From positions 744,001-808,000 of the forward strand of contig NZ_CP046916.1 in the NCBI RefSeq assembly GCF_009789675.1: a stretch of DNA of 64,000 nucleotides, written 5' to 3'. The translations under genes and the position numbers were made by a program. Position 1 is the first letter of the stretch. Every line of letters begins with the position of its first letter. The DNA comes from Paraburkholderia acidisoli. GTDB taxonomy: Bacteria > Pseudomonadota > Gammaproteobacteria > Burkholderiales > Burkholderiaceae. Below, in pieces: positions 16,897 to 26,706 of the stretch. The notes under the pieces are model-generated. The model searched no databases and had not been told where the DNA came from. It saw only the letters and a program-made list of their open reading frames with translations.

Positions 16897-19800
16897 GGCG
16901 TGCCCTCGGGTGCCGTGCCGCTTTGTTCGTCGTCCGAACGATCTTCAGGTTTGCGCTTGCGGCCGAAGCGTTCCGCGAGACGGTCGAAGAACAGATAGAT
17001 CACGGGCGTGGTGAAGAGCGTGAGCATCTGCGAGAGCGTGAGACCGCCAATGATCGCGAGACCGAGCGGGCGGCGCAGTTCCGAGCCCGTGCCGCTGCCG
17101 AGCAGCATGGGCAGCGCGCCGAGCATGGCCGCGAGCGTGGTCATCAGAATCGGCCGGAAGCGCAGCAGCGAAGCCTCGAAAATGGCCTCGCGCGGCGGCT
17201 TGCCTTCCACGCGTTCGGCTTCGAGCGCGAAGTCGACCATCATGATGGCGTTCTTCTTGACGATGCCGATCAGCAGCACGATGCCGATGATGCCGATCAC
17301 GTCGAGGTCCTTGCCCGCGATCATGAGCGCGAGCAGTGCGCCGATCCCGGCCGAAGGCAGCGTGGAGAGAATCGTGACCGGATGCACGTAGCTTTCGTAC
17401 AGCACGCCCAGCACGATATACACGGCCACCAGCGCCGCGATCAGCAGATACACCTCGCTCGAGAGCGAGTCCTCGAACGCCTGCGCCGCGCCCTGGAACG
17501 ACGAGGTGATCGAAGGCGGCAGCTTCACCGCGGCCTCGGCCTTGCGAATATCGCGCACGGCGGAGGACAGCGACGCGCCGTCGGCGAGGTTGAACGAGAT
17601 CGTCACCGCCGGGAATTGCGCGAGGTGGCTGATCATGAGCGGCGAGCGCGTGATGTGGATCGTCGCGATGCCCTTGAGCGGCACCTGGCCCGAACTCGCG
17701 GTCTGGCTCGGCAGATAGATGTCGCCGATCGATTCCACGGTGGGCAGCGACTCGGGCTTCGCCACCAGAATCACACGGTACTGGTCCGACTGCTGGAAGA
17801 TGGTCGAGACGATGCGCTGGCCCAGCGCGTCGTAGAGCGCGTTGTCGATGGTCGCCGCCGTGATGCCGTAGCGTGCCGCGAGCTGGCGGTTCACCTCGAC
17901 ATCGACGGAAAGACCGCTGTTGTTGAGGTCGCTCGTGACGTCCGTGATCGACGGAATCTTCTGCATGCGCGCGACGAGATCGGGCACGTACTGCTGGAAC
18001 GCGTCCTGGCTCGGGCCGCGCAGCACGAAGTTGTACTGGTTGCGCGAGACCGTGGTGTCGAGCGTGAGATCCTGCTCGGGCTGCAGATACAAACGGATGC
18101 CCGAGACCTTCGCGACCGACTGCTGGATGCGCCGCGCGATTTCCTCGGCGCTTTCGGAGCGGTCGTCGTGCGGCTTCAGGTTGATGAGGAAGCGGCCGTT
18201 GTTGAGCGTGGTGTTGATGCCGTCAATACCCACGTACGACGTGAGCGAGACCACGTCCGGGTCCTTGAGGATTTCCTCGGCAAGCGCGGACTGGCGCCGC
18301 ACCATGGCCGCATACGAGACCGAGTTGTCGGCCACGCTGATACCCTGGATCACGCCCACGTCCTGCACCGGGAACAGGCCCTTGGGGATCACCACGTAGA
18401 GCACGGCGGTGATGACCACGGTGAGCACAGCCACGATCAGCGTGAGCGTTTGATGGTCGAGCACCCAGCGCAGGCCGCGCTCGTAGGCGTTGAGCGTCTT
18501 GTCGAACAGGCCTTCGCTGATGCGCTCGAAGCGGCTCGGCTTGCGCTCGGCCTGGGCGCGCAGGATGCGCGCGCACATCATCGGTACGACGGTGAGCGAG
18601 ACCACGGCGGAAAGCACAATGGTCACCGCGAGCGTCACCGCGAACTCGCTGAAGAGCCGGCCAATCACGCCGCCCATGAACAGCAGCGGGATCAGCACCG
18701 CGATCAGCGAGATGGTGAGCGAGAGAATCGTGAAGCCAATCTGGCCCGCGCCTTTCAACGCCGCCTGCAACGGTTTTTCGCCTTCCTCCAGATAGCGCAC
18801 GACGTTCTCGATCATCACGATCGAATCGTCGACGACGAAACCCGTGGCGATGATGAGCGCCATCAACGAGAGGTTGTCGATCGAGTAACCGAGTTCGTAC
18901 ATGATCGCGAGCGTGCCGACCAGCGAAACCGGCACCGAAATGCTCGGGATGATGGTGGCGGGCACGTTGCGCAGGAACACGAAGATCACGGCCACCACCA
19001 GCGCGACGGCGAGCACGAGTTCGAACGCGGCGTCGTGCACGGACGCCTGGATCACGCCCACGCTGTTCGACACCACGGTGACCTGCATGCCCTTGGGCAG
19101 CGTGGATTCGAGCTGCGGCAACTCGCGCATGATCTGGTTGACCGTGGCGATCACGTTCGCGCCCGGCTGGCGCTGCACGTTCAGCACGATCGCGGGCGCC
19201 TTGTTGTACCAGGCGCCGCGCTCCACGTCCTGCGCGGCCGTGGACACGCGCGCGACGTCGCGCATGAACACGGGCGAGCCGTTCTGGTAGGCGATCACGG
19301 TGTTCTCGTAATCGGTCGGGTCGGAGATCTGGTCGTTCGAATTGATCGTGTAGTCGAGCTCGGGACCGTCGAAGTTGCCCTTCGGCGCGCTCACGTTCAC
19401 ATTGGCGAGCAGCGTGCGCAGGTCGTCGAGATTGAGACCGTAGGCGGCGAGCTTTTGCGGATCGGCTTCCACGCGCACGGCGGGCACGTTGCCGCCGGCC
19501 GTGGTCACGAGGCCCACGCCCGGCACTTCGGAAATCTTGGTGGCGAGGCGATTGTTGGCCGCGTCCTGCAACTGCGTGAGCGACATCGACTTCGAGGTGA
19601 CCGCGAGCGTGAGGATCGGCTGGTCGGCGGGATTGACCTTGGCGTAAGTGGGCGGCGCGGGCAAGCCGCTCGGCAGGAAGCTGTTGGCCGCGTTGATGGC
19701 CTGCTGTACGTTCTGCTCGGCCACGTCGAGGTTGAGCGAGAGATCGAATTGCAGCGTGATGATCGACGCGCCTTCGGAGCTGTACGAGATCATCTGCTGC

Positions 19801-20030
19801 AAACCCGGAATCTCGCCGAGCTGCACTTCGAGCGGCGCGGTGACAGTCGTCGCCATCACGTTCGGGCTCGCGCCGGGATAGAAGGTCTGCACCTGAATGG
19901 TCGGATAGTCGACCGCGGGCAGCGACGAGACCGGCAGGAACTTCATCGCGACGAGGCCGACCAGCACCATCGCGATCATCAGCAGGGAAGTCGCGACCGG
20001 ACGCAGGATGAAGAGGCGCGAAATATTCAT
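16893..20030 (-). CDS. RND efflux permease, MdtB-like subunit
   Basis: Inner-membrane RND pump subunit of 1045 residues, close to the E. coli MdtB length of 1040. TM1 is SLLMIAMVLVGLVAMKFLPV. The proton-relay pair is Asp401-Asp402 in GFVVDDSIVMIENVVRY. The second half shows VLLIGIVKKNAIMMVDFALE and a C-terminal basic tail ending QSGTAPEGTP. It has no large insertion, unlike its partner. It is the second gene of the operon, 70 bp after the adaptor gene and overlapping the next permease gene by four bases. Two different permeases in one operon are the mark of the MdtABC/MuxABC class. Confidence 0.92.
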   Translation of the reverse strand: MNISRLFILRPVATSLLMIAMVLVGLVAMKFLPVSSLPAVDYPTIQVQTFYPGASPNVMATTVTAPLEVQLGEIPGLQQMISYSSEGASIITLQFDLSLNLDVAEQNVQQAINAANSFLPSGLPAPPTYAKVNPADQPILTLAVTSKSMSLTQLQDAANNRLATKISEVPGVGLVTTAGGNVPAVRVEADPQKLAAYGLNLDDLRTLLANVNVSAPKGNFDGPELDYTINSNDQISDPTDYENTVIAYQNGSPVFMRDVARVSTAAQDVERGAWYNKAPAIVLNVQRQPGANVIATVNQIMRELPQLESTLPKGMQVTVVSNSVGVIQASVHDAAFELVLAVALVVAVIFVFLRNVPATIIPSISVPVSLVGTLAIMYELGYSIDNLSLMALIIATGFVVDDSIVMIENVVRYLEEGEKPLQAALKGAGQIGFTILSLTISLIAVLIPLLFMGGVIGRLFSEFAVTLAVTIVLSAVVSLTVVPMMCARILRAQAERKPSRFERISEGLFDKTLNAYERGLRWVLDHQTLTLIVAVLTVVITAVLYVVIPKGLFPVQDVGVIQGISVADNSVSYAAMVRRQSALAEEILKDPDVVSLTSYVGIDGINTTLNNGRFLINLKPHDDRSESAEEIARRIQQSVAKVSGIRLYLQPEQDLTLDTTVSRNQYNFVLRGPSQDAFQQYVPDLVARMQKIPSITDVTSDLNNSGLSVDVEVNRQLAARYGITAATIDNALYDALGQRIVSTIFQQSDQYRVILVAKPESLPTVESIGDIYLPSQTASSGQVPLKGIATIHITRSPLMISHLAQFPAVTISFNLADGASLSSAVRDIRKAEAAVKLPPSITSSFQGAAQAFEDSLSSEVYLLIAALVAVYIVLGVLYESYVHPVTILSTLPSAGIGALLALMIAGKDLDVIGIIGIVLLIGIVKKNAIMMVDFALEAERVEGKPPREAIFEASLLRFRPILMTTLAAMLGALPMLLGSGTGSELRRPLGLAIIGGLTLSQMLTLFTTPVIYLFFDRLAERFGRKRKPEDRSDDEQSGTAPEGTP

Positions 20031-20100
20031 CGGCGCGTGTTGGGCTCGGTTGGCACTGTTGACCCGTAAGGGCGTGACCCGTTAGGGCTCGGTGACTCGA

Positions 20101-21429
20101 TTACTCGGAAGCGGCGCTGGCCGCGTTCGCCTCGCTGGCGGCGGCGTCCGATGCCGCGGGCGCATCGGCCGCGCTGGCCGCGCTGCCGGCGCCCGGCACG
20201 CTCGCGGCGCTGGCGCTGGCGGCCCCCGAGGCCGCCGCAGGTTTCGCCGCCGAGGGCTGGATCTTCGCGCCGTCGTTGAGGCGGTCGAGGCCGTCGGTGA
20301 CCACGCGCTGGCCCGCTTGCAGGCCCGACGCGATCACGGTGTGCTGGCCGTCGCCGGGCCCCAGCGTGACCTTGTGCACCGAGACCGTGTTGTTCGCATT
20401 CACGAGATACACGTAGTTGCCGGGCGCGCCCGTCTGCACGGCGGGCGTGGGCACGAGCACCGCGTTCTGCAGGGTGTCGACGAGCAGCTTCACGTTGACG
20501 AACTCGTTGGGGAACAGCGCGCCGTCGTCGTTGGGCAGGCTCGCGCGCAGCGTCACGGTGCCGGTGGCCGTGGCCATCTGGTTGCTGATCGCGTAGAGCG
20601 TGCCGGTGCCGAGCTGGCGCGTGTTGTCGCTGCTGTACACGGTCACCGGCAGCTTCGCGCCGTTGTTGAAGCGCTGGAAGACGTTGCCCAGCGCGTTCTG
20701 CGGCACCGCGAACTGCACGGTCGTGGGCTTGATCGTCGTGATGACGGCGATGCCCGTGGAACTCGACGCGGTCACGTAATTGCCCGGATCGACGAGACGC
20801 AGACCCACGCGCCCCGAAACCGGCGCCGTGATGCGGCAATAGATCAGGTCCAGCTCGTACTGCTTGATATTGGCGATGTCCGACTTGACCGCCGCTTCGT
20901 CCTGCGCGACCAGAAATTTTTGATCGGAGTAAGTTTGCTCGGCGATCGACTTGCGCTCGTTCAATTGCGTGTAGCGCGCGAGATCGGCGCGCGCCTGGGC
21001 GAGCGAGGCCTGATCCTTTGCGAGCTGCGCCTGCGCCTGCTCCTTGCTGATCTCGTACTGGCGCGGATCGATCTGCGCGAGGAACTGCCCCTTCACCACG
21101 TCCTGGCCTTCGCGGTAGCCGACTTCGGTGAGGTAGCCGCTCAATTGCGGCAACACCGTGACGGTCGCGACCGGCGTGATGGTGCCGAGCGCATTGAGCG
21201 TTTCGGGCATCGAGCCGAGCGTGGCGGGCGCGACGGTCACCACTTGCGGCGCCGCGCCGCGCTGCGGTTTGCGGTTGCTGCGCACGTGCCAGACCACCAC
21301 GGCGATCAGCACGATCACCACGATGAGCGCGATGATCCAGCCGCGTTTGCGACGCCGCGCGGCATGCGGCGGCGGGGCCGTGGGCGGTTGCGGCGCGGGG
21401 GGCGGGGGCGTGTGCGGGGCGTCGCTCAT
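20101..21429 (-). CDS. RND periplasmic adaptor (MdtA-like membrane fusion protein)
   Basis: Adaptor of 442 residues that links the inner-membrane pump to the outer channel. A Pro-rich cytoplasmic start (residues 1-25) precedes one TM anchor (about 35-52, IIALIVVIVLIAVVVWHV). Then come the beta-barrel and lipoyl half-motifs, an alpha-hairpin around 135-200 (QAQLAKDQASLAQARADLAR) and the membrane-proximal domain. The last ~48 residues are almost only Ala/Ser/Gly/Pro, an unusual low-complexity tail. The start at 21429 has GGAGG upstream; the open frame runs 34 codons further. First gene of the efflux operon. No dedicated two-component regulator (BaeSR type) is adjacent. Confidence 0.9.
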   Translation of the reverse strand: MSDAPHTPPPPAPQPPTAPPPHAARRRKRGWIIALIVVIVLIAVVVWHVRSNRKPQRGAAPQVVTVAPATLGSMPETLNALGTITPVATVTVLPQLSGYLTEVGYREGQDVVKGQFLAQIDPRQYEISKEQAQAQLAKDQASLAQARADLARYTQLNERKSIAEQTYSDQKFLVAQDEAAVKSDIANIKQYELDLIYCRITAPVSGRVGLRLVDPGNYVTASSSTGIAVITTIKPTTVQFAVPQNALGNVFQRFNNGAKLPVTVYSSDNTRQLGTGTLYAISNQMATATGTVTLRASLPNDDGALFPNEFVNVKLLVDTLQNAVLVPTPAVQTGAPGNYVYLVNANNTVSVHKVTLGPGDGQHTVIASGLQAGQRVVTDGLDRLNDGAKIQPSAAKPAAASGAASASAASVPGAGSAASAADAPAASDAAASEANAASAASE

Positions 21430-21974
21430 GCGGGCCTCCGTGAAGAGATGCCAGGATGATCCACGGCGCATCCGGATGGGCGGCGCGCGTGCGCTGCGCA
21501 GGCAACGAGCCAGACAGCCAGCCGCGCGCATGCGCGCATCGGCCGGGGCGCTTCGAGGTCCAGCCGGGGACTATCGTGACGATCGGATCGCTGCATACGC
21601 TTTCTCGTGTTTGTTATGCCGACATGCCTCTTGAAGCCGCGCACCAAAACGCGGCGAAGGCCAAGACTCGCAGTCTAACCAACTCAGGCGCCAATTTCGA
21701 AACGTTAGTAATTTGAAAGGTTTTGGCGTATTACATAGCGTGGGTTTGGACACGGGCGGTTACCGGAAGAAAGGCAATGCAATGACAAAGTGGGATTTTG
21801 TAAGCTCTCGCGCCGTGCGGTTCGAGCGATCGAGCGACGGGCGCAATCGCCGCGATCAGCGCGATCGGCGGCAATAAAGTACGCTCGCATCGATCCGGCG
21901 AGTTTCCCGCCGCGCCGTCTGGTTTTCATCGACTTCATTCATCGACATCGTCCATCGACAGGAGGAACCCGCCC
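21430..21974. promoter_or_regulatory. 545-bp divergent control region between the RND operon and nadE
   Basis: The largest gene-free stretch in the window. The middle (about 21670-21760) is notably AT-richer than its surroundings and is the likely place for the efflux operon promoter; I could not define a convincing -35/-10 pair. The nadE side ends in the strong ribosome site AGGAGGAACCCGCCC. No regulator gene or obvious small ORF is supported here. Confidence 0.4.
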
Positions 21975-22811
21975 ATGAACGACGAAGCTCGCGAGTGGCA
22001 GCGCGCCGTGATCGCGGAACTCGGCGTGGCGCCGTTATTCGATGCCGCCGCCGAGTGCGAGCGCCGGATCCGCTTTCTCACCGATTATCTCGTCGCGCAA
22101 GACCTGCATACGTATGTGCTCGGCATCAGCGGCGGCGTGGATTCGTCGACGGCCGGGCGACTCGCGCAACTGAGCGTGGAGCGCGTGCGCGCACAGGGTC
22201 GCGAGGCACGGTTCGTCGCGCTGCGCCTGCCGTATGGCGTGCAGCAGGACGAAGCCGATGCGCAGCGCGCGCTGGACTTCATTCGCGCCGACGAAACCCT
22301 CACCGTCGACATCAAACCGTCATCGGACGCGATGCTGGCCGCGCTCAAGCAAGGCGGCATGCCGTTCGCGGACGCGCATGGCGAGGACTTCGTGCTCGGC
22401 AACATCAAGGCGCGCGAGCGCATGATCGCGCAGTACGCGGTGGCGGGCGCGCGGCGCGGTATCGTCGTCGGCACGGATCACGCGGCTGAGTCGCTCATGG
22501 GTTTCTTCACCAAGTTCGGCGACGGCGGCGCGGATGTCCTGCCGCTCTCGGGCCTCACGAAGCGGCGCGTACGCGCGGTGGCGCGCGAATTGGGCGCGCA
22601 AGAAGGCCTCGTGATGAAAGTGCCCACCGCCGACCTCGAAAGCCTCACGCCGCAAAAGCCCGACGAAGCGAGCTACGGCATCGCCTACGAAGACATCGAC
22701 GACTTTCTCGAAGGCTTGCCCGTGTCCGATCACGTGTTGACGACCATCCAGCGCTTCTATCGCGCTACGGCGCACAAACGCGCGCTGCCCGTGACGGTTT
22801 CAGCGGCATGA
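21975..22811 (+). CDS. nadE: Ammonia-dependent NAD+ synthetase
   Basis: Cytosolic enzyme of 278 residues that amidates deamido-NAD+ to NAD+ using ATP and ammonia. The PP-loop ATP motif SGGVDSS lies at about residues 51-57, followed by the family segments RLPYGVQQDE, NIKARERM, GTDHAAE and FTKFGDGGADVLPLSGLTK. There is no glutaminase domain, so it is the ammonia-dependent short form (E. coli NadE 275). A strong AGGAGG ribosome site sets the start. The next gene encodes a CinA-type amidase, also linked to pyridine nucleotide metabolism, with a gap of 75 bp or less. Confidence 0.93.
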   Translation: MNDEAREWQRAVIAELGVAPLFDAAAECERRIRFLTDYLVAQDLHTYVLGISGGVDSSTAGRLAQLSVERVRAQGREARFVALRLPYGVQQDEADAQRALDFIRADETLTVDIKPSSDAMLAALKQGGMPFADAHGEDFVLGNIKARERMIAQYAVAGARRGIVVGTDHAAESLMGFFTKFGDGGADVLPLSGLTKRRVRAVARELGAQEGLVMKVPTADLESLTPQKPDEASYGIAYEDIDDFLEGLPVSDHVLTTIQRFYRATAHKRALPVTVSAA

Positions 22812-22885
22812 CGCCTGTGCGGGAATGCGTGATGCGCAGCAACATGCATCGACGCATCGGCGCGCGGGTCGCCGTTGGAGACGAG

Positions 22886-23404
22886 ATGGATATTGCGGAA
22901 GACACGGTGGCCTTCATGAAGTCGGTGGGCTTGTCGCTCGCCACGGCGGAGTCTTGCACGGGCGGATTGATGGCCGCGGCGCTCGCTTCGGTGCCGGGCA
23001 GCGAGCCATGCCTCGATGTGGGCTTTATCGCCTGGTCGCCCTCGGGCAAGGCGGGCTTTCTCGGCGTAAGCCGGGCAACGATCGACGCGTTCGGCCTCAC
23101 GAGCGAGGAAGTCGCGCGCGAAATGGCCGAAGGGGCGCTCGATTGCCCCGGTTGCGAAGCGGGCGTGGCCGTATCGAATACGGGAGACGCGGCGGGCAGC
23201 GGCGCGAACGAGCTACCTTCGGGCACGCAATGCTTCGCGTGGTCGTGGCGGCTCGAAGCGGGCGAGCGCATGACCTTCAGCGAGACGGCGCGCTTTGCGG
23301 GTTCGCGCAACGAAGTGCGCGAGGCGGCGGCGATGTATGCGCTCTCGCGCATCGAGCATTACTACCGGTTGCTGCCGCTGGAAGATGTGGATGACGAGAT
23401 TTAG
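22886..23404 (+). CDS. CinA-family nicotinamide-nucleotide amidase
   Basis: CinA C-terminal-domain protein of 172 residues, the PncC type that deamidates NMN to NaMN in pyridine nucleotide recycling. The TAESCTGGLMAAALASVPGS segment near the N-terminus contains the conserved catalytic Ser/Thr region, and VAVSNTGDAAGSG provides the second signature. The ATG at 22886 has GGAG upstream; an alternative ATG at 22808 overlaps the nadE stop as ATGA and would add 26 residues. Pairing with nadE makes metabolic sense: amidase makes the nucleotide that leads to deamido-NAD, and NadE completes NAD+. Confidence 0.85.
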   Translation: MDIAEDTVAFMKSVGLSLATAESCTGGLMAAALASVPGSEPCLDVGFIAWSPSGKAGFLGVSRATIDAFGLTSEEVAREMAEGALDCPGCEAGVAVSNTGDAAGSGANELPSGTQCFAWSWRLEAGERMTFSETARFAGSRNEVREAAAMYALSRIEHYYRLLPLEDVDDEI

Positions 23405-23479
23405 GGGCTGGTGAAGCGCAACCTGGCGGCTATGCCAGCCAGCCAAGGCTTTTTGCCGCCCCTTCTGCACGCAGGTAAG

Positions 23480-24745
23480 ATGAGCGATTCCCAGCTTGTG
23501 CCGCCTGCCATGAACACCGCGCCCGCATTCGACGAAGACGAAGCCAGCCAGCAGGCGCTCGGTCTCTATACGCGCGGCGAAGGCCCGGCGCGCGAGTGGT
23601 GGCGCGTCACCCCGTCCGAGCGCGCGCAGATGTACCGCATCGCCCACGGCCGTGGCGATCAAGACGATTTGCATATCGATATCGACACGGTCGTCGATCT
23701 CGACAATCTCGAAGCGAAGCTGCTGAAATGGCGTCGCGAAGGCTTCGTCTCCGAAGCGCAACGCGGCGACGAATTGAACGCGGAGCAGGCCGGCCACACG
23801 TTCTCACGCGCACTGCGCAAAGCCGTCGCGCAAACCCGAACACAACAGCATGCCGCCGAGACCCGGCGCGCGGCGATGCCCACGGTTCGCATCGGCAACG
23901 TACCCGTGCCGCTCGGCAAGCCGAACGCGCTCGTGCCGCGCATCAATGCGGCGTACCTCTTCACGAACCGCACGCGCGACATTCTCGAAGATATCGTCGA
24001 AAACCGCCGCGTCATGTTGATCGGTCACACGGGCTCGGGCAAGACGAGTTTCATCGAGCAGGTGGCCGCGCGCGCGCACTACGGCGTGCTGCGCGCGAAC
24101 ATGAACGGCCAGACGACCATCGGCGACTTCGTGGGTTTCTGGACCGTGAAAGGCGGAGAGACGATCTGGGTGGACGGCGTGCTGCCCGTGGCCATGCGCG
24201 AGGGCTACTGGCTCATTATCGACGAACTCGATTTCGCCGAGCCGTCGATCCTTGCCGTGCTGACCGCCGTGCTCGAACCGAACGGGCGGCTGCTGCTCAA
24301 GGAGCGCGGCAACGAGATCGTCGAGCCGCATCCGTCGTTCCGCCTGTTCGCCACCGCGAACGCGGCGGGCGCGATGAGCGTGTATCGGCACCTGTATCAA
24401 GGCGCGAATCTGCTCAACGAGGCGTTTCTCGACCGCTGGCGCGTGTATCTGTTCGACTATCTTTCCGTCGATGAGGAAACCGAAGTATTGCTGCGCACGC
24501 TGCCGGTGCTCACGCCACCCATCGCGCGGACGCTCGCCGCCATTGCCGCCGATTGCCGCGCCGCGTTCGCGCGCGAAGACCTCGCCAGCGCGTTTTCCAC
24601 GCGGCGCTTGATCGACTGGGCCGAGCTGATGCTGCGCACGGGCGACATCGAGCGCGCGGCGGGACCGGCGATCTACGCCAAAGTGAGCGCGGACGACGCG
24701 GCGCTGATCCGCAGCATCATCCGCCATCACGTGATCGTCGATTGA
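23480..24745 (+). CDS. CobS-like MoxR-family AAA+ ATPase
   Basis: Cytosolic AAA+ ATPase of about 421 residues. Walker A is GHTGSGKTS (residues 182-190), Walker B is LIIDELDF with Asp248-Glu249, and the sensor region is RLFATANAAG. The segment HLYQGANLLNEAFLDRW mirrors CobS, the small cobaltochelatase ATPase. The N-terminal ~125 residues, with TPSERAQMYRIAHGRGDQDD, resemble the CobS N-terminal region. The start is uncertain: ATG at 23480 is chosen, with 23411 and 23510 as alternatives. The stop is one base before the GTG of the partner VWA gene, so they are coupled. No CobN gene is nearby, so a chelatase role is doubtful. Confidence 0.85.
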   Translation: MSDSQLVPPAMNTAPAFDEDEASQQALGLYTRGEGPAREWWRVTPSERAQMYRIAHGRGDQDDLHIDIDTVVDLDNLEAKLLKWRREGFVSEAQRGDELNAEQAGHTFSRALRKAVAQTRTQQHAAETRRAAMPTVRIGNVPVPLGKPNALVPRINAAYLFTNRTRDILEDIVENRRVMLIGHTGSGKTSFIEQVAARAHYGVLRANMNGQTTIGDFVGFWTVKGGETIWVDGVLPVAMREGYWLIIDELDFAEPSILAVLTAVLEPNGRLLLKERGNEIVEPHPSFRLFATANAAGAMSVYRHLYQGANLLNEAFLDRWRVYLFDYLSVDEETEVLLRTLPVLTPPIARTLAAIAADCRAAFAREDLASAFSTRRLIDWAELMLRTGDIERAAGPAIYAKVSADDAALIRSIIRHHVIVD

Positions 24746-24746
24746 C

Positions 24747-26540
24747 GTGGCCACGCCGCCCGTCGCGACCGCAGGCTTGCTCGCGAGCGCCGAGCCGGAA
24801 CTCGCGCTGGGCCGCCTCGCGCGCGTGCTCAGCGGCGACGCGCGCGTGAGCGTCGCGTTCGGTGCGGGCGAACCGCATGTGCGCGCGGAGCCGGGCGAGT
24901 CAGGCGTGCATTTCGTGCTGCCCGCGCGCCTTGCCGAAAACGCCGCGCACGAAGCCGGGTTGCTCGGCGCGCTGGATCTGCTCGCCGCGCGTCAACGCTA
25001 TAGCGACACGGTGCGGCTCGATCATCCGCGCGCGGGCGTGACGGGCCGCATTGCGCAGGCCGTGGAGGACCGTCGTGTCCTGGCGCGACTCGGCGCGGCG
25101 TTTCCCGGCGCGCAACATTATGTCGATCGCTGGCGCGCGCAGCGTGGCGAGGAGATCGCGCGGCGCTGGCCAGGCTTGCCGTGGCGCGAGCGCCTCGCGT
25201 GGACAATCGAGCGCGCGCTCTGGCACGAAGCGCCGCATGCGCTGGAGCGCGATGCCGCTTCGCTCGCGGCGGCCCTGCGCGCGGTCGAGGACGGTCCGCT
25301 CGCCGCCGCGCGCGCCAGCGACTCCACGCGCGCGAGCGTGCGCGCGGCCGAGGCGATCGTCGCGGGCGTGCGCTCGCTGGCTTCGCGCGGCGCGAACAAC
25401 ATGATGCAGACGGCGGGGCCGGCCGAAGGTCTCGACGACGATCCGGCACTCGCGCAGGCGCTGGCGGATTTCGGCATCGACGACGACATCGCGCCCCCAG
25501 GCGGCGAGGCGGCAATCGATAACGCCAGCCGCGAGCCGGGCGGCGCGGGCGCGCAAGCGGCGAACGAAGCCGAATCCGCGCCGGGCGCGTCGTTATCGGA
25601 GGCCGATGCGCCGCATGCCGCCGGCGGACCGCGCGCCGGAGCCAGCGGGCGTCCGCTCTTGTCGATACCGCTCACCACCGCGTTCGACACCGTCACGGAT
25701 CTCACCGGTCGCGGCGACGCCACGGCGTGGCGCAAGTTGCGCACGCTCGCACGCGCGGAAACGGGCGCGCTCAAGACGCATCTCGAACGCGTGCTCAAAG
25801 CCGACGAACTCACGCACTGGAAGCGCGAGCAGGAGCGCGGCGAGATCGACCGCGCGGCGTTGGCGCGGCTGGCGGCCTCGCGCGGCTATCGCACGCCGTT
25901 TCGCGTGGCGCGGCAGGCGAGCGGCCGCGATACCGTCGTCAGCTTGCTGATCGACCTGAGCGGATCGATGGCGGGGCGCAAGATCGAACTCGCGCGGCTC
26001 TGCGCGGCGGCGCTCGGCGACGCGCTCACGCAACTCGCGTTCGACGCGGAGGTGCTCGGCTACAGCTCGATCGAGTCGCCGGAGATGCGCGCCGTGTTCG
26101 AACGCGAGCGCGCGGCCGGTGCCGATTTGCGCCGCTTCAACCGTTTTGTCGAGCGGCTCGATCTGCGCGTGTTCAAGCGTTTCGGCGCGCGCGACCTGAG
26201 CGGCCTCGCGGCGATCGAATGCGGCCACGAGAACCCGGACGGCGAGGCGCTCGCGTGGGCCGCCGCACGGCTCGCGCAGCGCAAGGCGCGCCGCCGCCTT
26301 CTGTTCGTGCTCTCCGACGGCTATCCCTCGACCAGCGACGGCGACGCCGCCGTGTTGCGCACGGACCTGCTCGCGCGTGTGGCGGCCGTGCAGCAGATGG
26401 GGATCGAGCTCGTTGGCATCGGCATCCTCGACGACGCGGTCGAAGCCTTTTACCCGAACGCCGTGGTCGTACGCAAACTGCACGAATTGCCCGCGGTCGC
26501 GTTCGCGACGTTGAGCCGCCTGCTGGTCGGGCATCGGTAG
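24747..26540 (+). CDS. CobT-like VWA-domain protein
   Basis: Protein of 597 residues with a CobT-type layout: N-terminal domain (about 1-220), a low-complexity Ala/Gly/Glu linker (about 225-300), and a C-terminal von Willebrand A domain. The VWA metal site DLSGSM starts at Asp403. The later ENPDGEALAWAAARL and LFVLSDGYPSTSDGD segments match CobT proteins. It would bind substrate or a target through Mg2+ and be worked on by the preceding ATPase. The GTG start lies two bases after the ATPase stop codon. Cobaltochelatase subunit annotation would be misleading without CobN. Confidence 0.85.
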   Translation: MATPPVATAGLLASAEPELALGRLARVLSGDARVSVAFGAGEPHVRAEPGESGVHFVLPARLAENAAHEAGLLGALDLLAARQRYSDTVRLDHPRAGVTGRIAQAVEDRRVLARLGAAFPGAQHYVDRWRAQRGEEIARRWPGLPWRERLAWTIERALWHEAPHALERDAASLAAALRAVEDGPLAAARASDSTRASVRAAEAIVAGVRSLASRGANNMMQTAGPAEGLDDDPALAQALADFGIDDDIAPPGGEAAIDNASREPGGAGAQAANEAESAPGASLSEADAPHAAGGPRAGASGRPLLSIPLTTAFDTVTDLTGRGDATAWRKLRTLARAETGALKTHLERVLKADELTHWKREQERGEIDRAALARLAASRGYRTPFRVARQASGRDTVVSLLIDLSGSMAGRKIELARLCAAALGDALTQLAFDAEVLGYSSIESPEMRAVFERERAAGADLRRFNRFVERLDLRVFKRFGARDLSGLAAIECGHENPDGEALAWAAARLAQRKARRRLLFVLSDGYPSTSDGDAAVLRTDLLARVAAVQQMGIELVGIGILDDAVEAFYPNAVVVRKLHELPAVAFATLSRLLVGHR

Positions 26541-26706
26541 TGAGCAATAGTGAGGAAGCGCCAGGTCGAAAAATCACGCGCATTCGGCAAAAATCACCGG
26601 GCGCGCGGCTTGCGACCGACTTGCATCCCGCATCAACGTGAACTAATTTCAGTGAAACGGGCGTTGCGACCCCGCGCGCCCCTCACGTCTAACGAAAAAC
26701 AAGGAC

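Noticed and set aside
13744..20069. Very long plus-strand open frames (over 1000 codons each) opposite the RND permease genes
   Set aside because: They are His/Arg/Asp-rich antisense shadows of high-GC coding sequence; the minus strand has unmistakable RND proteins.
23480..26540. Cobaltochelatase subunits CobS/CobT for cobalamin synthesis
   Set aside because: No cobN or other cob gene is in the neighbourhood, and CobS/CobT-like pairs occur outside cobalamin pathways.
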